From an uncultured Eubacteriales bacterium (lineage in GTDB: Bacteria > Bacillota > Clostridia > Oscillospirales > Acutalibacteraceae): DNA of 64,000 nt. Location: contig CAKTEE010000003.1 of the NCBI GenBank assembly GCA_934546985.1, positions 1 through 64,000 on the forward strand, given 5' to 3'. A program made the translations under genes and the position numbers. Of this stretch, positions 25,558 to 34,941 are shown piece by piece. The stretch's first letter is position 1; each line of letters begins with the position of its first letter. Under the pieces are notes generated by a model, which saw only the letters and a program-made list of their open reading frames with translations, did no database searches and was not told the origin of the DNA.

Positions 25558-25818
25558 TACTCAATTGATTTATTCGGGGATGTGTATTGTTTAAAAAACC
25601 TCTTTCCCACAAGTATAATTTTTTCTTATATTTACCTATGGTAGCATCGGCTTTGTCTGTTCGCGCTGTAATAACATTTTGCAAAAATAATACTTAAAAC
25701 AGGCCCTAAAAATAGTGCCACAAATGGTTGTATTTACTGTAAAGCATTGTTTTTATAATCCTGCAACTTTCTTTTTTATATAGTTACCATATGCATATCC
25801 TTTTTGAGGGGAATCCCA
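25558..25818. other. Intergenic stretch without recognisable features
   Basis: About 260 AT-rich bases lie between the rlmH terminator and the terminator of the convergent S1-domain gene. I see no coding frame with a start signal and no stable RNA structure. Confidence 0.6.
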
Positions 25819-25845
25819 AGAAAGCCGGACATTGTCCGGCTTTCT
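25819..25845 (-). terminator. Terminator of the S1-domain gene
   Basis: A 12-bp perfect stem AGAAAGCCGGAC / GTCCGGCTTTCT has a 3-nt loop. It lies 18 bases beyond the stop codon of the minus-strand gene. Confidence 0.8.
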
Positions 25846-25862
25846 CCATACCTCTGCTCTTT

Positions 25863-26801
25863 TTATTGCGCTTCTGAATCAAATACGGACTGAATCTGTT
25901 TTGGACAACCCGGAGGGGAATACTCCCAATCATTTATATGCTCTTGATTAATAAAATATTTCATTTGTGCCGCACGAGTATTGCCGTCAAAGGAATCAAT
26001 AATGACAAGCTTAATTTTCATACGTTCGGGAATCAAATTTTTTATGTAGACGCTGGCAAGCTGGCCCGGATAAACATCCTCCTTTGGTTCCGCCAACCCT
26101 GCAAGATTGGGTGCCAATTCTACAAAAATTCCATAACTTTCCACCGAGCGCACAATTCCCGACACAGTTTCTCCTGCTTCAAATTCAGCAGCATTTTCCA
26201 ACCATGTTCCCAGCAGTTCTTTATGGGTAAGGCTTACTCGACCGTTTTCATCAATCCCGCGGATCACTGCTTTTATATTATCCCCATTTTGAAAACGCTC
26301 TTTCGGGTGCGGAATACGTGATACAGAAATTGTATCAATCGGAAGCAATGATGTAATACCGGCGCCAATATCTGCAAACGCACCAAAACTTTCCAAATGG
26401 GTTATCTTAGCGTCTATAATATCGCCCGGGACGAGGCGGCTGATAAATTCCTCTTGGCACTTTTCCTGTACCATCCGGCGTGATAACACTGCAATTGGAT
26501 TCCCATAAGCGTCTTTATCAAATCCGGTAATGATAAATGTCACCGGTTTATTTACCCGTGAAATCAAAGCAATATCTCTAACAGAACCATCTTCAATTCC
26601 CATTGCACCCTCAATTCGGGGGATAATCCCTTGCATACAGCCCAAATCTACCCATAAATCATGCTGATTGTCGCAAATGACTGCCCTTGCTTCCAAAATC
26701 TGCCCACGCGCACAAGCCTCCCGCAGCTGTGCAGGTGAACTCATTGCAAGGCGGTTTTCTTCACTGTCTATCATCCTGCCTTCTGGTAAATATTGATTCA
26801 T
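25863..26801 (-). CDS. S1 RNA-binding domain protein (ribosomal S1-like)
   Basis: This 312-residue protein has three predicted OB-fold S1 domains: about 33-107 (divergent), 120-188 (GDIIDAKITHLESFGAFADI, the clearest) and 203-266 (GETVSGIVRSVESYGIFVEL). It is followed by an unusual 45-residue tail containing QMKYFINQEHINDWEYSPPG. It is shorter than true RpsA and has an extra N-terminus. An RNA-binding or translation role is likely, but the partner is unknown. The ATG has AAAGGGAGG ahead. Confidence 0.8.
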   Translation of the reverse strand: MNQYLPEGRMIDSEENRLAMSSPAQLREACARGQILEARAVICDNQHDLWVDLGCMQGIIPRIEGAMGIEDGSVRDIALISRVNKPVTFIITGFDKDAYGNPIAVLSRRMVQEKCQEEFISRLVPGDIIDAKITHLESFGAFADIGAGITSLLPIDTISVSRIPHPKERFQNGDNIKAVIRGIDENGRVSLTHKELLGTWLENAAEFEAGETVSGIVRSVESYGIFVELAPNLAGLAEPKEDVYPGQLASVYIKNLIPERMKIKLVIIDSFDGNTRAAQMKYFINQEHINDWEYSPPGCPKQIQSVFDSEAQ

Positions 26802-26960
26802 TCTTCTTGACCTCCCTTTTCACTGTCCCCTAATTTATATGCAGGGCCGTCAAGGGATTATGTTTTCATCAATGAAATAAATTTATTAGATTTTTACTCA
26901 CTTTTATTTTCTCAATCCAAATGCTTTGTTATTCCGGTTCATTTATCATACCTAAATATA

Positions 26961-26989
26961 TTGACAATCTCTTTATTATATATCATAAT
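26961..26989 (+). promoter_or_regulatory. Promoter of the GNAT gene
   Basis: Consensus TTGACA (26961-26966), a 17-base spacer and CATAAT (26984-26989) lie 43 bases before the ATG. Confidence 0.75.
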
Positions 26990-27032
26990 AACATTCACTA
27001 TTCTATCCGCTAAACCCTCAGGAGGGCTTGCT

Positions 27033-27803
27033 ATGAAATTAGTTGGCGAAGATAAACGCAGTTATATTGCCCCGCTTTTTCATGGTTGGAATGAAACTAT
27101 GATTTTATCCTGTATTCAGGGATATATGGGACAGGCTTGGGCTGACCGCTTGGAAAACCCACAGTCAGCGCAAATTGTTGTCGGGGATTTTTGTTTTTTT
27201 ACCGGTGTACCAAACAAGAATTTGGTCGCAAATATCCCTGCCCAATTTCCATCTTCCTGCATTTTAATGATTCCGCAGCATACCGGTTGGTCAACTTATA
27301 TTGAGAATACATACCAAGGACGTTTTGACAAATTCATGCGCTACTCCACAAAAAAGGAGCCGCAAATATTTGATTCAGAAAAATTATTGGGCTATCAAAA
27401 GAAGATTCTCCCCAATTATCAATTACAAAAAATTGATCAGCACCTATACCATACCATTCAAAAAACACCATGGGCTAAAGATTTATGCTCACAGTTTCCC
27501 ACTTGGGAAACATATAAAACGCATGGTATGGGGTACGTCGTTACTTATCATAATGAAATTATCAGCGGCGCCTCCTCCTACACTGCGTATAACGGCGGCA
27601 TAGAAATTCAAATTGATACCCGCCAAGATTACCGGAGACAGGGTTTTGCCCTCGCCTGCGCCAGCGCACTTATTCTGCATTGCCTTGAAAAAGGTATTTA
27701 CCCCAGTTGGGACGCGGCAAATCATGCATCACTCTGCCTTGCTCAAAAACTCGGCTATCATTTGGAAAAAGCATATGTAACGTATGCAGTTTCAGTCAAC
27801 TAA
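27033..27803 (+). CDS. GNAT-type acetyltransferase
   Basis: This 256-residue protein resembles the GNAT group common in Clostridia in which an N-terminal domain (FHGWNETMILSCIQGYMGQAW) precedes the acetyltransferase fold. The C-terminal half has the acetyl-CoA region QIDTRQDYRRQGFALACASA and the ending PSWDAANHASLCLAQKLGY, typical of this group. The ATG at 27033 has CAGGAGGG at spacing 7; the frame is open further upstream only because it runs through the promoter. The substrate is unknown. Confidence 0.8.
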   Translation: MKLVGEDKRSYIAPLFHGWNETMILSCIQGYMGQAWADRLENPQSAQIVVGDFCFFTGVPNKNLVANIPAQFPSSCILMIPQHTGWSTYIENTYQGRFDKFMRYSTKKEPQIFDSEKLLGYQKKILPNYQLQKIDQHLYHTIQKTPWAKDLCSQFPTWETYKTHGMGYVVTYHNEIISGASSYTAYNGGIEIQIDTRQDYRRQGFALACASALILHCLEKGIYPSWDAANHASLCLAQKLGYHLEKAYVTYAVSVN

Positions 27804-28189
27804 TCCAAAAACACCGGCACTGTATCTATTACTAAAAAAATCCGGCAGATCGGGCAGTGTCTGCAAAACAGCATTGCGCTGAAATCGAAAAAATCGGCAC
27901 AAATCCATGTGTAACCGATCGTACTTGAGCCGGCGAAGCGAAACGGTGTGACCGAGAAGCTGAAAGTGCTTAACCAATTGTAATGGGTACGGCAGATGAG
28001 CGCTTGCAAGGCATAGGCGCAGGAAATGGTAAAATCAGAGTTGATTTATGATTGGGCGAGGAAGTTCGAGAAGAAAAAGCTGTTCAGACTTTTCTCTCAT
28101 ATTACCAAAGCACAGGTAGAATTAGTCATAAGTTTATGGTACAATTTAGCCCAGCAGAGCGGACGATAAATTGTGATGGAGAGAATATT
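27804..28189. other. Intergenic stretch, possible remnant upstream of the SUFU gene
   Basis: From 28052 the frame is open into the SUFU gene without a ribosome binding site at any upstream start. This could be vestigial coding sequence (EEVREEKAVQTFLSYYQSTG...). I recognise no family. No promoter or terminator stands out. Confidence 0.4.
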
Positions 28190-28852
28190 ATGACAAAGGA
28201 AGAATTCTTAATCCGTATAAAAGAAGACGATAGTTATTCACCTGGTTGGCAAGCCATTGATGACTCTTTTGAAAAACTTTATCCAGGGCAAAAACCCGAT
28301 CATTTTGGAACAATTCTAACCTCAAGGGCAATGCTTGGCGGCAATGAATATTTAGACGGTTTCTCTATATACAGTTCTCCAAAAGGTTATAAACATTTAG
28401 TTACTTATGGAATGACAGTGCTTTATGGTGATGAAGATGCTTTCGGTGGTGAATGGAACGGCTGGGGTTATGAAATGACAATAAAACTGAAAGAGAAAGA
28501 CACAGAAAGTTGTATGTGGGCAATTGATATGATGTCTAATCTGGCAAGATATACATATAAAACTGAGCGTTTTTTCGAGCCATATCAATACATTAAAGGC
28601 AACGGAACCTCTCTACATATTGGTTTAAATTCTTTGATAACAGCACTTTTATTAGTAAACGATACAGAAGCAGAACCGCAAATATCTGTGTATGGAAAGA
28701 CAGAATTTATTCAGCTTGTTGGTATAACCGAATCGGAGATCCAAGCAATTATTGAGGATAAAAATAACATTTTCAAGTTGATTGAGCTTATGAAAGCAGA
28801 CGGAAATACAGATTTGGTTACAGATATGAGAAGAAGCAAATCATATTTATAA
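28190..28852 (+). CDS. Suppressor-of-fused domain protein
   Basis: This 220-residue protein matches bacterial SUFU proteins. PDHFGTI is followed by LDGFSIYSSPKGYKHLVTYG, the central GDEDAFGGEWNGWGYEMTIK and a C-terminal half with PQISVYGKTEFIQLVGITES. In bacteria this fold is often an immunity protein of polymorphic toxins. No toxin gene is adjacent here. The ATG at 28190 has GGAGAG 6 bases away and is preferred to an open upstream extension. It uses more AGA and AAT codons than its neighbours, which fits acquisition by transfer. Confidence 0.8.
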   Translation: MTKEEFLIRIKEDDSYSPGWQAIDDSFEKLYPGQKPDHFGTILTSRAMLGGNEYLDGFSIYSSPKGYKHLVTYGMTVLYGDEDAFGGEWNGWGYEMTIKLKEKDTESCMWAIDMMSNLARYTYKTERFFEPYQYIKGNGTSLHIGLNSLITALLLVNDTEAEPQISVYGKTEFIQLVGITESEIQAIIEDKNNIFKLIELMKADGNTDLVTDMRRSKSYL

Positions 28853-29102
28853 CTCTTTGCGCCAGAGTAATAATCCCTTTAGGACTTAAAAGTTTTTTTC
28901 TTACTCTCCTATCGGGAATGTCGTGCGTCCTGCGGAGCTGCATTTTCTGTCAGCAGAAAGCAAATGCATGACCGGGAATATTTCGTCACTTTGTTTCGTT
29001 AAGGTGGCTACACTTCCCTTGCACCGCTAAAGCGGCTATTCCCTGTAGACTTTTTTCCCGTGAACGATTTTTAGGCTGTTCACGCTGGCAAGTTTTAAAA
29101 AC
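28853..29102. other. Intergenic stretch after the SUFU gene
   Basis: A modest inverted repeat CGTGAAC/GTTCACG (29059-29065 and 29078-29084) is the only structure seen. The sequence has a different, less AT-rich texture than the adjacent SUFU gene and may be a mobile-element remnant. No open frame with a start signal was found. Confidence 0.45.
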
Positions 29103-29146
29103 ACAAAAAAATAATCCTCCGTATGATCTAAACCATACGGAGGATT
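29103..29146 (-). terminator. Terminator with long perfect stem
   Basis: A 13-bp perfect stem AATCCTCCGTATG (29113-29125) / CATACGGAGGATT (29134-29146) is followed on the minus strand by TTATTTTTTT. It lies 220 bases past the NTF2-like gene, so it would end that unit. Confidence 0.8.
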
Positions 29147-29368
29147 AACTATTCTACGGACACAGACCTATATCTGCCGGATTTTTTTATTTTTCCTCAT
29201 TTTCTTTATTGCTTTTATGTCTAGTCTTTTCTAACAGCAGCCGCATGAAATTTTAAATCTTATTGGCAACTATCAAAAAATCTCCTACTTTTGTCTTTTA
29301 TATTTCTTTAGCAATTACATTGATTTTCCTGTTATTTAACAGATAAGTAGAATTCTAGGAAATCTAAT

Positions 29369-29758
29369 TCAGTCCAACAAAGTAGTTCCATACGAATTAT
29401 CCACAGCGCATAACCATTTATTTTGAACCTTTCGATAAACATACGTTGCCCTTCGATCCATGCTGTAATCGCTCGCTTCTTTATTATCAGCATCAAGCAG
29501 GGTTTGCGACAATACCAACACGGTATCCCCTGCTTCCAACATAACCATATTGCCTTGCGTTGGAACAATACTATTTTTAAAATATGCCGCAATTTTTACA
29601 AATGCTTTTTTAATCTCTGTTTTTCCATGTGCTTCCATTCCGGGTTTTATTACTAATACGGCATCTTCTGTGTAAAATTCCATCAAATCATCAAATCGTT
29701 CTTCCTTAATTGCAGTATCTGCCTGCATAATTAAGTTTTTTATCGTTTCATTAATCAT
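29369..29758 (-). CDS. NTF2/SnoaL-like domain protein
   Basis: This 129-residue protein is one NTF2-like cone fold. It has helical ETIKNLIMQADTAIKEERFD, then DLMEFYTEDAVLVIKPG and a strand rich in Val/Leu (MVMLEAGDTVLVLSQTLLDA), ending NKWLCAVDNSYGTTL. This fold serves many uses (isomerase, ligand binding, stress proteins). No catalytic pair can be assigned. AAGGAG precedes the ATG. Confidence 0.75.
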   Translation of the reverse strand: MINETIKNLIMQADTAIKEERFDDLMEFYTEDAVLVIKPGMEAHGKTEIKKAFVKIAAYFKNSIVPTQGNMVMLEAGDTVLVLSQTLLDADNKEASDYSMDRRATYVYRKVQNKWLCAVDNSYGTTLLD

Positions 29759-29993
29759 TCAAACCAACTCCTTATTCATGTACTCTTTTTTCTCTGCATT
29801 CTCCCGCTCACCTACTGAATAATTTTCGATATACAAAAACTGCCCTTTTGTTAAAATACAAACGGATAGTTTATGCTTTGTCCATATTTTTTCTATAAAA
29901 CTTTAAAATTCTTTTCAAACAGATTTTATATTTCACAGATAAAATAAAAGCATCGAAAGAAACAACCTCTCCTGCAGAGGATGATATAGATTA

Positions 29994-30046
29994 CGCACAG
30001 GCAGTTCTTACTCAGCAAAGGAACGGACTACCTGTGCGGTTTTTAT
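29994..30046. terminator. Hairpin between the NTF2-like gene and the flippase-like gene
   Basis: CGCACAGG (29994-30001) pairs with CCTGTGCG (30031-30038), with a further inner pairing GTTC/GAAC. It is followed on the plus strand by GTTTTTATTT and overlaps the stop codon of the minus-strand gene. It may terminate plus-strand transcripts. Confidence 0.5.
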
Positions 30047-31098
30047 TTACCTTCTACAACATTCCGTTTTTTCTGCCTGCGGATTCTCTGATTTTCCAGA
30101 AAAACCATCAGCGTTCCCAAAACAATCGTTCCGCAATAGGTAATCAAACGCCAAAGCAGAATCGCCGGAACTATTGCATTTGCTGGAAAAAACAGGCTGA
30201 AAAACACATAAAAACTGCCTTCTGCAACACCAGCCGCACCCGGAATCGGAATAAATGAAGAAATCATATTAATAAACGCCTGTGCCGCAATCATTTGTAT
30301 AACTACAACACCATCAAAACCAAAATAACGAAAAATACAATACGGCACCAAAAATAAAAACGTAAATTCCAAAAGAGAAAACAGGCACGCCTTACACTGG
30401 ACTGCAAAATCTCCCTTAAATATCATTGCGCTTTCATGAAAACATGCAGTCTGCTTTTCCATACGTTTCTCGGTTGTTTCTTTGTCTTTTACCACATGAA
30501 TAAAATGCAGAAAACACACGACCCAATTCACAATCTTTTTCGTCCATCGTTGATTCAAGGTTACAATCAGCATTAAAATAATAATCAGCAAATTAACAGA
30601 AAGCCCCGCCATAGACAAAAAAGAAAAACCCGGAATATTTTCATTGAAAAAATGAAAACAAACAATCATTGCAATTACAGAATAAACCGCCAGGGAAACC
30701 TGATAAACAATCGATTTCATTGCAAGAATGGAAACAGACTTACCGGAATCCAAGCCCTGCTTTTTCATAACATACATTTGCATCGGTTGTCCACCGGTAG
30801 AAAACGGCGTAAGCGCACTGTAAAGCAACCCAATCATTCCCACATTAAAGGACGCCGTCATACTATTTTCCGGATACAATTTTTTTGTATAAACAAAAAT
30901 CACCATACCCTCCAAAAACCAATACAGCGCCATACTGCCAAAAGCCATAAACAGCCAGAATAGATTTTTATGCTGTGTAATATTGACGAGTTGGGAAAAC
31001 CCTTTCGTAGATATAACAAATGATAACATGATAACAATCGCCAAAAGAAAACTGATAATACTGAATAAATTCTTTTTCAGGTACTGTTTTATTTTCAT
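30043..31098 (-). CDS. Lysylphosphatidylglycerol-synthase-type membrane protein (flippase-like, no synthase domain)
   Basis: This 351-residue integral membrane protein has about eight helices, matching the N-terminal half of MprF (UPF0104/LPG_synthase_TM). Landmarks are YSALTPFSTGGQPMQMYVMK near residue 95 and the late INMISSFIPIPGAAGVAEGS. The soluble lysyl-transferase domain of MprF is absent, so it may only flip lipids. It lies 16 bases downstream of a PAP2 phosphatase, which suggests a role in envelope lipid or polyprenyl handling. Confidence 0.85.
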   Translation of the reverse strand: MKIKQYLKKNLFSIISFLLAIVIMLSFVISTKGFSQLVNITQHKNLFWLFMAFGSMALYWFLEGMVIFVYTKKLYPENSMTASFNVGMIGLLYSALTPFSTGGQPMQMYVMKKQGLDSGKSVSILAMKSIVYQVSLAVYSVIAMIVCFHFFNENIPGFSFLSMAGLSVNLLIIILMLIVTLNQRWTKKIVNWVVCFLHFIHVVKDKETTEKRMEKQTACFHESAMIFKGDFAVQCKACLFSLLEFTFLFLVPYCIFRYFGFDGVVVIQMIAAQAFINMISSFIPIPGAAGVAEGSFYVFFSLFFPANAIVPAILLWRLITYCGTIVLGTLMVFLENQRIRRQKKRNVVEGK

Positions 31099-31114
31099 TC
31101 CTTGTTCCTTTCCT

Positions 31115-31666
31115 TTATCCAGCCACGGGTATTACAGATAAAAAAGAAAGGTGAAAAATAAAACTAAGAATTAGTATTCCGCAAATCAGTCCCAATACTG
31201 CACCTGCAAAAATATCCGTAGGATAATGCACATGCAGATAAACTCTGGAAAAAGCAATCAGTCCCGCAACAATAATACCTGCAATCCCCACCCACAAGTT
31301 CATTTGCAGCAACACATAAGCAGCACCGACGGAGGAGGATGTATGTCCCGACGGAAAAGAATACCCGCCGGGATTACGTATAATTAACCGGATTGTTTTA
31401 TTTTTTACAAACGGCCGCATGCGGCGAACGAGAGGCTTAATTACAATATCGCCCAAAAAGGCGGAAACTAATACAATAACAATCATGCTAATACCGTAAA
31501 TCCGATATCTGCGCATTGGAATTAAAAAAATGGCGGTTATCATCCAAACAATACCTAAATCGCCAAGCATCGTCATTGCCGGCATAAATTTATCCATAAA
31601 ACGGCACGCCATATGTTTATCTATAAAATGAATCACCGCACGGTCTGCTCTGGAAATAAAATTCAA
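31115..31666 (-). CDS. PAP2-family phosphatase, membrane-bound
   Basis: This 183-residue protein has the three PAP2 motifs: KPLVRRMRP (motif 1), PSGHTSSS (motif 2, with the catalytic His) and SRVYLHVHYPTD (motif 3). It has about five membrane helices. It probably dephosphorylates a lipid such as undecaprenyl pyrophosphate or phosphatidate. The start is TTG with AAGGAGG upstream. A TTGACT-17-TATCCT promoter precedes the operon. Confidence 0.9.
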   Translation of the reverse strand: MNFISRADRAVIHFIDKHMACRFMDKFMPAMTMLGDLGIVWMITAIFLIPMRRYRIYGISMIVIVLVSAFLGDIVIKPLVRRMRPFVKNKTIRLIIRNPGGYSFPSGHTSSSVGAAYVLLQMNLWVGIAGIIVAGLIAFSRVYLHVHYPTDIFAGAVLGLICGILILSFIFHLSFLSVIPVAG

Positions 31667-31696
31667 ACAGCCGCCTCCTTTCGGGCATATATATTA

Positions 31697-31725
31697 AGGA
31701 TAGAGACTTTTTTATCGGAAGTCAA
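31697..31725 (-). promoter_or_regulatory. Promoter of the PAP2/flippase operon
   Basis: On the minus strand TTGACT (31720-31725) and TATCCT (31697-31702) are 17 bases apart, 31 bases before the TTG start. Confidence 0.6.
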
Positions 31726-31999
31726 TGGTGTATAATAAAAAATATTATGTTTTTCTGAAACTTTTACGCCGATAAGTTAAATTTCAATTTTGATGCCGTG
31801 TGAATGTATGAATTGTCTAATTTCTTACAAACACTGCAATATCAAATATTTATATATACCGGGGCATGCACCTGTTATCTCCCTGTACACCGGTATATGG
31901 AAGGAATACGGCAAATCTATCATAAAATAGATTTATTTATTATGTACCAACACTGTTTCAACTGCACAAAGAAAATACAACACTCGGGAGGAAAATACT
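31726..31999. other. Intergenic stretch with an inverted repeat
   Basis: ATATACCGG (about 31855-31863) and CCGGTATAT (about 31890-31898) form a 9-bp inverted repeat around GCATGCACCTG...CTGTACAC. It is not followed by T and could be an operator or RNA hairpin. The rest shows nothing. Confidence 0.45.
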
Positions 32000-32548
32000 A
32001 TGAATCGTGATGAATTCTGGTATTTAATAGAAAAAGGCCACAAAGAAAAAACAGAAGAAAAAAAGCTGGAGTTATGGACTGCCGTACTTGCCCGCTCACA
32101 GGATGAGGATATTTTTACATTCTACGATATTATGCACACTTATTTCCGTCTAGCAGATCAGGAACGGCTTTTGGCGGCGGCAAATATTATCTTTACAGGT
32201 TGCAGTGACGATGCGTTTGACGGGTTCCGCGCCTGGCTCATCTCTCAAGGCGAAAACGCTTATTTCAGCGTGCTTGCAGAGCCGGAATACCTTATTGAGT
32301 TATGTAATCCTGGACAAACGCACCGTATGGATCAACTGCTTCAAGTTCCTTACAAAGCATTTTTCCGAAAGAACGGTACGCCTGAAGACTACCGTGGCTT
32401 TTCCCTTGCACAGGAATATCTGGGACTGACGCCGATTCAAAAAAATTTGCTTGAAGACGAAATAACTTTTGCATGGGATATTGGAGAACCGTGGAAACTG
32501 GAAGACCTTCCCTTTCTTTTCCCAAGACTATACGAGAAATTCAACTGA
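32000..32548 (+). CDS. DUF4240-domain protein
   Basis: This 182-residue protein carries the hallmark start MNRDEFWYLIEK and the GCSDDAFDGFRAWLISQGE segment of DUF4240, a family of unknown function often linked with toxin-immunity loci. The ending ITFAWDIGEPWKLEDLPFLF and on is specific to this protein. The ATG has GGGAGG at spacing 9. The following ~140 bases are non-coding before the next gene. Confidence 0.85.
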   Translation: MNRDEFWYLIEKGHKEKTEEKKLELWTAVLARSQDEDIFTFYDIMHTYFRLADQERLLAAANIIFTGCSDDAFDGFRAWLISQGENAYFSVLAEPEYLIELCNPGQTHRMDQLLQVPYKAFFRKNGTPEDYRGFSLAQEYLGLTPIQKNLLEDEITFAWDIGEPWKLEDLPFLFPRLYEKFN

Positions 32549-32686
32549 TTTTGTATATGAGGCACATTCCTCTGAAATCGTCTGCACATCACACATATTT
32601 TTACACTGTAAAAAATTCATAAATATTATGATAATCCTCCCCATTTCAGGCAATAATAGTAAAACATCATGCGGGGAGGTTTTTTC

Positions 32687-33406
32687 ATGGAAATTCTTAC
32701 GAATATTGTTGATGTATTGGCCCGTTCTCTCATATCAATTGCAGTTTTATTTATATTAACAAAGCTATTGGGAGCAAAACAAATTTCCCAGCTTACTTTT
32801 TTTGATTATGCTATTGGTATTTCTATCGGTTCTATCGCCGCAGAACTCGCGGCAAATGATGACGCAGAATACATGGATATTTTGCTTGCCATGGTTATCT
32901 ATTCTCTCGTTGCGGTTGGTATTTCTATCGCTACAAATAAATCTATTAAAGCGCGGCGATTTTTTACCGGCACTTCCCTGCTTTTGATTGATAACGGTAA
33001 AATCATCCGCGGAAATTTAAAAAAGGCGAAATTTGATATTAACGACCTGCTCGCAGAAGCAAGATACAGCGGTTATTTTAATATCAGCGATATTCAGTTT
33101 GCTATTTTAGAAATAAACGGACACATCAGTTTCCTGCCCAAAAGCGATAAACGACCGATTACCCCGAATGACCTGGGTATGAAACCTCAGCAGGAAGAAC
33201 TTTGCGCCAATGTAATTTTTGACGGTAAGGTTATGCATGAAAATCTGAAATATGCTGGTAAAAACGAAGAATGGCTGAATAAACAACTGGAGGCTCAACA
33301 CATCAAACGCCCTGAGGATGTTTTCCTTGGAATTTGTGACGATAACAATCAGCTTATTGTCTTTTTAAATGACGTTCCTGCACCAAAACGCACATTGCTT
33401 GACTGA
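32687..33406 (+). CDS. DUF421 (YetF-like) membrane protein
   Basis: This 239-residue protein has three N-terminal membrane helices (up to about residue 85) with the family hallmark QLTFFDYAIGISIGSIAAEL, then a cytoplasmic domain (RRFFTGTSLLLIDNGKIIRG) ending in a C-terminal extension. YetF-type proteins are sporulation- or germination-associated in bacilli, but their activity is unknown. The ATG at 32687 follows GGGGAGG at spacing 7; an ATG 18 bases earlier lacks a site. Confidence 0.85.
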   Translation: MEILTNIVDVLARSLISIAVLFILTKLLGAKQISQLTFFDYAIGISIGSIAAELAANDDAEYMDILLAMVIYSLVAVGISIATNKSIKARRFFTGTSLLLIDNGKIIRGNLKKAKFDINDLLAEARYSGYFNISDIQFAILEINGHISFLPKSDKRPITPNDLGMKPQQEELCANVIFDGKVMHENLKYAGKNEEWLNKQLEAQHIKRPEDVFLGICDDNNQLIVFLNDVPAPKRTLLD

Positions 33407-33447
33407 CCGTTTCAACCATACCGCACACAGTATCCTCAAACGATATT

Positions 33448-33488
33448 AAAACACCCTCAAACTCTAAAAAGTTTGAGGGTGTTTTTGT
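33448..33488. terminator. Bidirectional terminator between convergent genes
   Basis: Perfect stem AAAACACCCTCAAACT / AGTTTGAGGGTGTTTT with T-runs on both strands. It serves the DUF421 gene (plus) and the GH18 gene (minus). Confidence 0.92.
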
Positions 33489-33493
33489 TTTTT

Positions 33494-34855
33494 CTATTCG
33501 CCCGTTACCTGAACACTCGCGCTTTTTCCAACAGTATTCCCTGCTGCGTCGGTACAGTAAACCAGAACAATATATTCCCCTTCCGTATTCGGAACAACAG
33601 AACAGTCTGTCTTTTCACTTTCCAATTCTTGATAAATGCGCTTGCCGTCTTTCAAAACATAAGTATGATAAGTAATACTGCCTACCCCACCGACAGCATT
33701 CCACGAGAGGTTTATAGGCTGTCCCCGTACAATATGTTTCGGCACAGTTATTTCAAGTGATAATTCCTCGGGTTCCGGCGGCTGTTCTCCGCTGTATAAT
33801 CCATCCCAAACAGCATTGCTCAGAGTATGGGCGCTGTCATCCTGCCCATATTCCCAAAACATAATACCTCCCAACCCGTTTTCTTTCACATAGTCTGTTT
33901 TGCATTTGATTGTTCTTGGGTCATCATATGCAACAGCAAATTCCCCATGATACGTCAGATAAGACTGCTGTGCCGCTTCATCAAACCCATATTCATAACC
34001 CTGACGGAGGAACGACTCAATCTGGTCATATCGATATTCTCCTCCTGTATTTGTTCTGCTGTAAAAAGGGACGCCCAGATTCATTTTTTCTGCCGGAATC
34101 CCCTTGCTGATTAAAAGTTTAATTCCATCATCTGTACAGATTCCCCAGCCTTGTGACCCGGCAGTCCCGGGGTATAAGTTAGATTGGTGACCGGAAATAT
34201 TGCCCACCTGATAATCATACGCCATAACATTAAAGAAATCCAAATATTCATTAATTGCCGCAAAATCTGTATAATGCTGCAAATATTCCGTAACACCGCA
34301 TGCAATGGTCAGCAGCTTTTCTTCTCCAAGAGCCAAACGGAGCTCTTTCAGTAGCTCTGTAAAATCAGACTTACAATTGGAACAGGTTAGTTCCCCCGTT
34401 TGGATATTATAGCCCGGATATTCCCAGTCCACGTCGATTCCATCAAGACCATAGCTGTCTGCAATCGATTTACACGTCTGTGCAAAATTGTAACGACCTT
34501 CCTGCGTCTGTGCCAGCTTGCAGAAATCCCCCTGCGAAACCTGCTGCATAGAAAGAAGTACCTTTAAATCCGGGTTCTTCTCCCGCAGGGCTGTCAATTT
34601 ATTTAAGTTTTCTGATTGGGCGATGGAAACCTTGCCATTAGCGTCCACCATACCAAAAGCGTAATTAATATGCGTCAGTTTTTCCGCATCAATATTATTC
34701 TGCCAGTTCCAGCTTGTAATATATGCAACGGACATATACTTTTTCTTTTCCTGCACATTGGTTCCTTGTGCCGCAGGCAAACACATCATGCACACAAAAA
34801 GAACAAAACAAAGAAAAATCGAAAAAATTTTGTGCCAACCTTTTGCACTTTTCAT
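33494..34855 (-). CDS. Secreted GH18 family glycoside hydrolase (chitinase-like)
   Basis: This 453-residue protein has a signal peptide (basic start KSAKGWHK, hydrophobic stretch to about residue 28, then AAQGT). The GH18 signature DGIDVDWEYPG has its catalytic Glu at 145, and MAYDYQV and MFWEYGQDD are further barrel motifs. About 65 residues at the C-terminus form an Ig-like module (PKHIVRGQPINLSWNAVGGV) that probably binds cell wall or substrate. ATG at 34853-34855 with GGGAGA is preferred. It probably cleaves chitin, N-glycans or GlcNAc polymers outside the cell. Confidence 0.9.
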   Translation of the reverse strand: MKSAKGWHKIFSIFLCFVLFVCMMCLPAAQGTNVQEKKKYMSVAYITSWNWQNNIDAEKLTHINYAFGMVDANGKVSIAQSENLNKLTALREKNPDLKVLLSMQQVSQGDFCKLAQTQEGRYNFAQTCKSIADSYGLDGIDVDWEYPGYNIQTGELTCSNCKSDFTELLKELRLALGEEKLLTIACGVTEYLQHYTDFAAINEYLDFFNVMAYDYQVGNISGHQSNLYPGTAGSQGWGICTDDGIKLLISKGIPAEKMNLGVPFYSRTNTGGEYRYDQIESFLRQGYEYGFDEAAQQSYLTYHGEFAVAYDDPRTIKCKTDYVKENGLGGIMFWEYGQDDSAHTLSNAVWDGLYSGEQPPEPEELSLEITVPKHIVRGQPINLSWNAVGGVGSITYHTYVLKDGKRIYQELESEKTDCSVVPNTEGEYIVLVYCTDAAGNTVGKSASVQVTGE

Positions 34856-34941
34856 AAAAAAGTCTCCCTTTTTCATTATTTTCAAGTGCATTATAACATA
34901 TGTCAGCCAGTGTTACAAGTTCTTACCAAAACAACAGCAAT

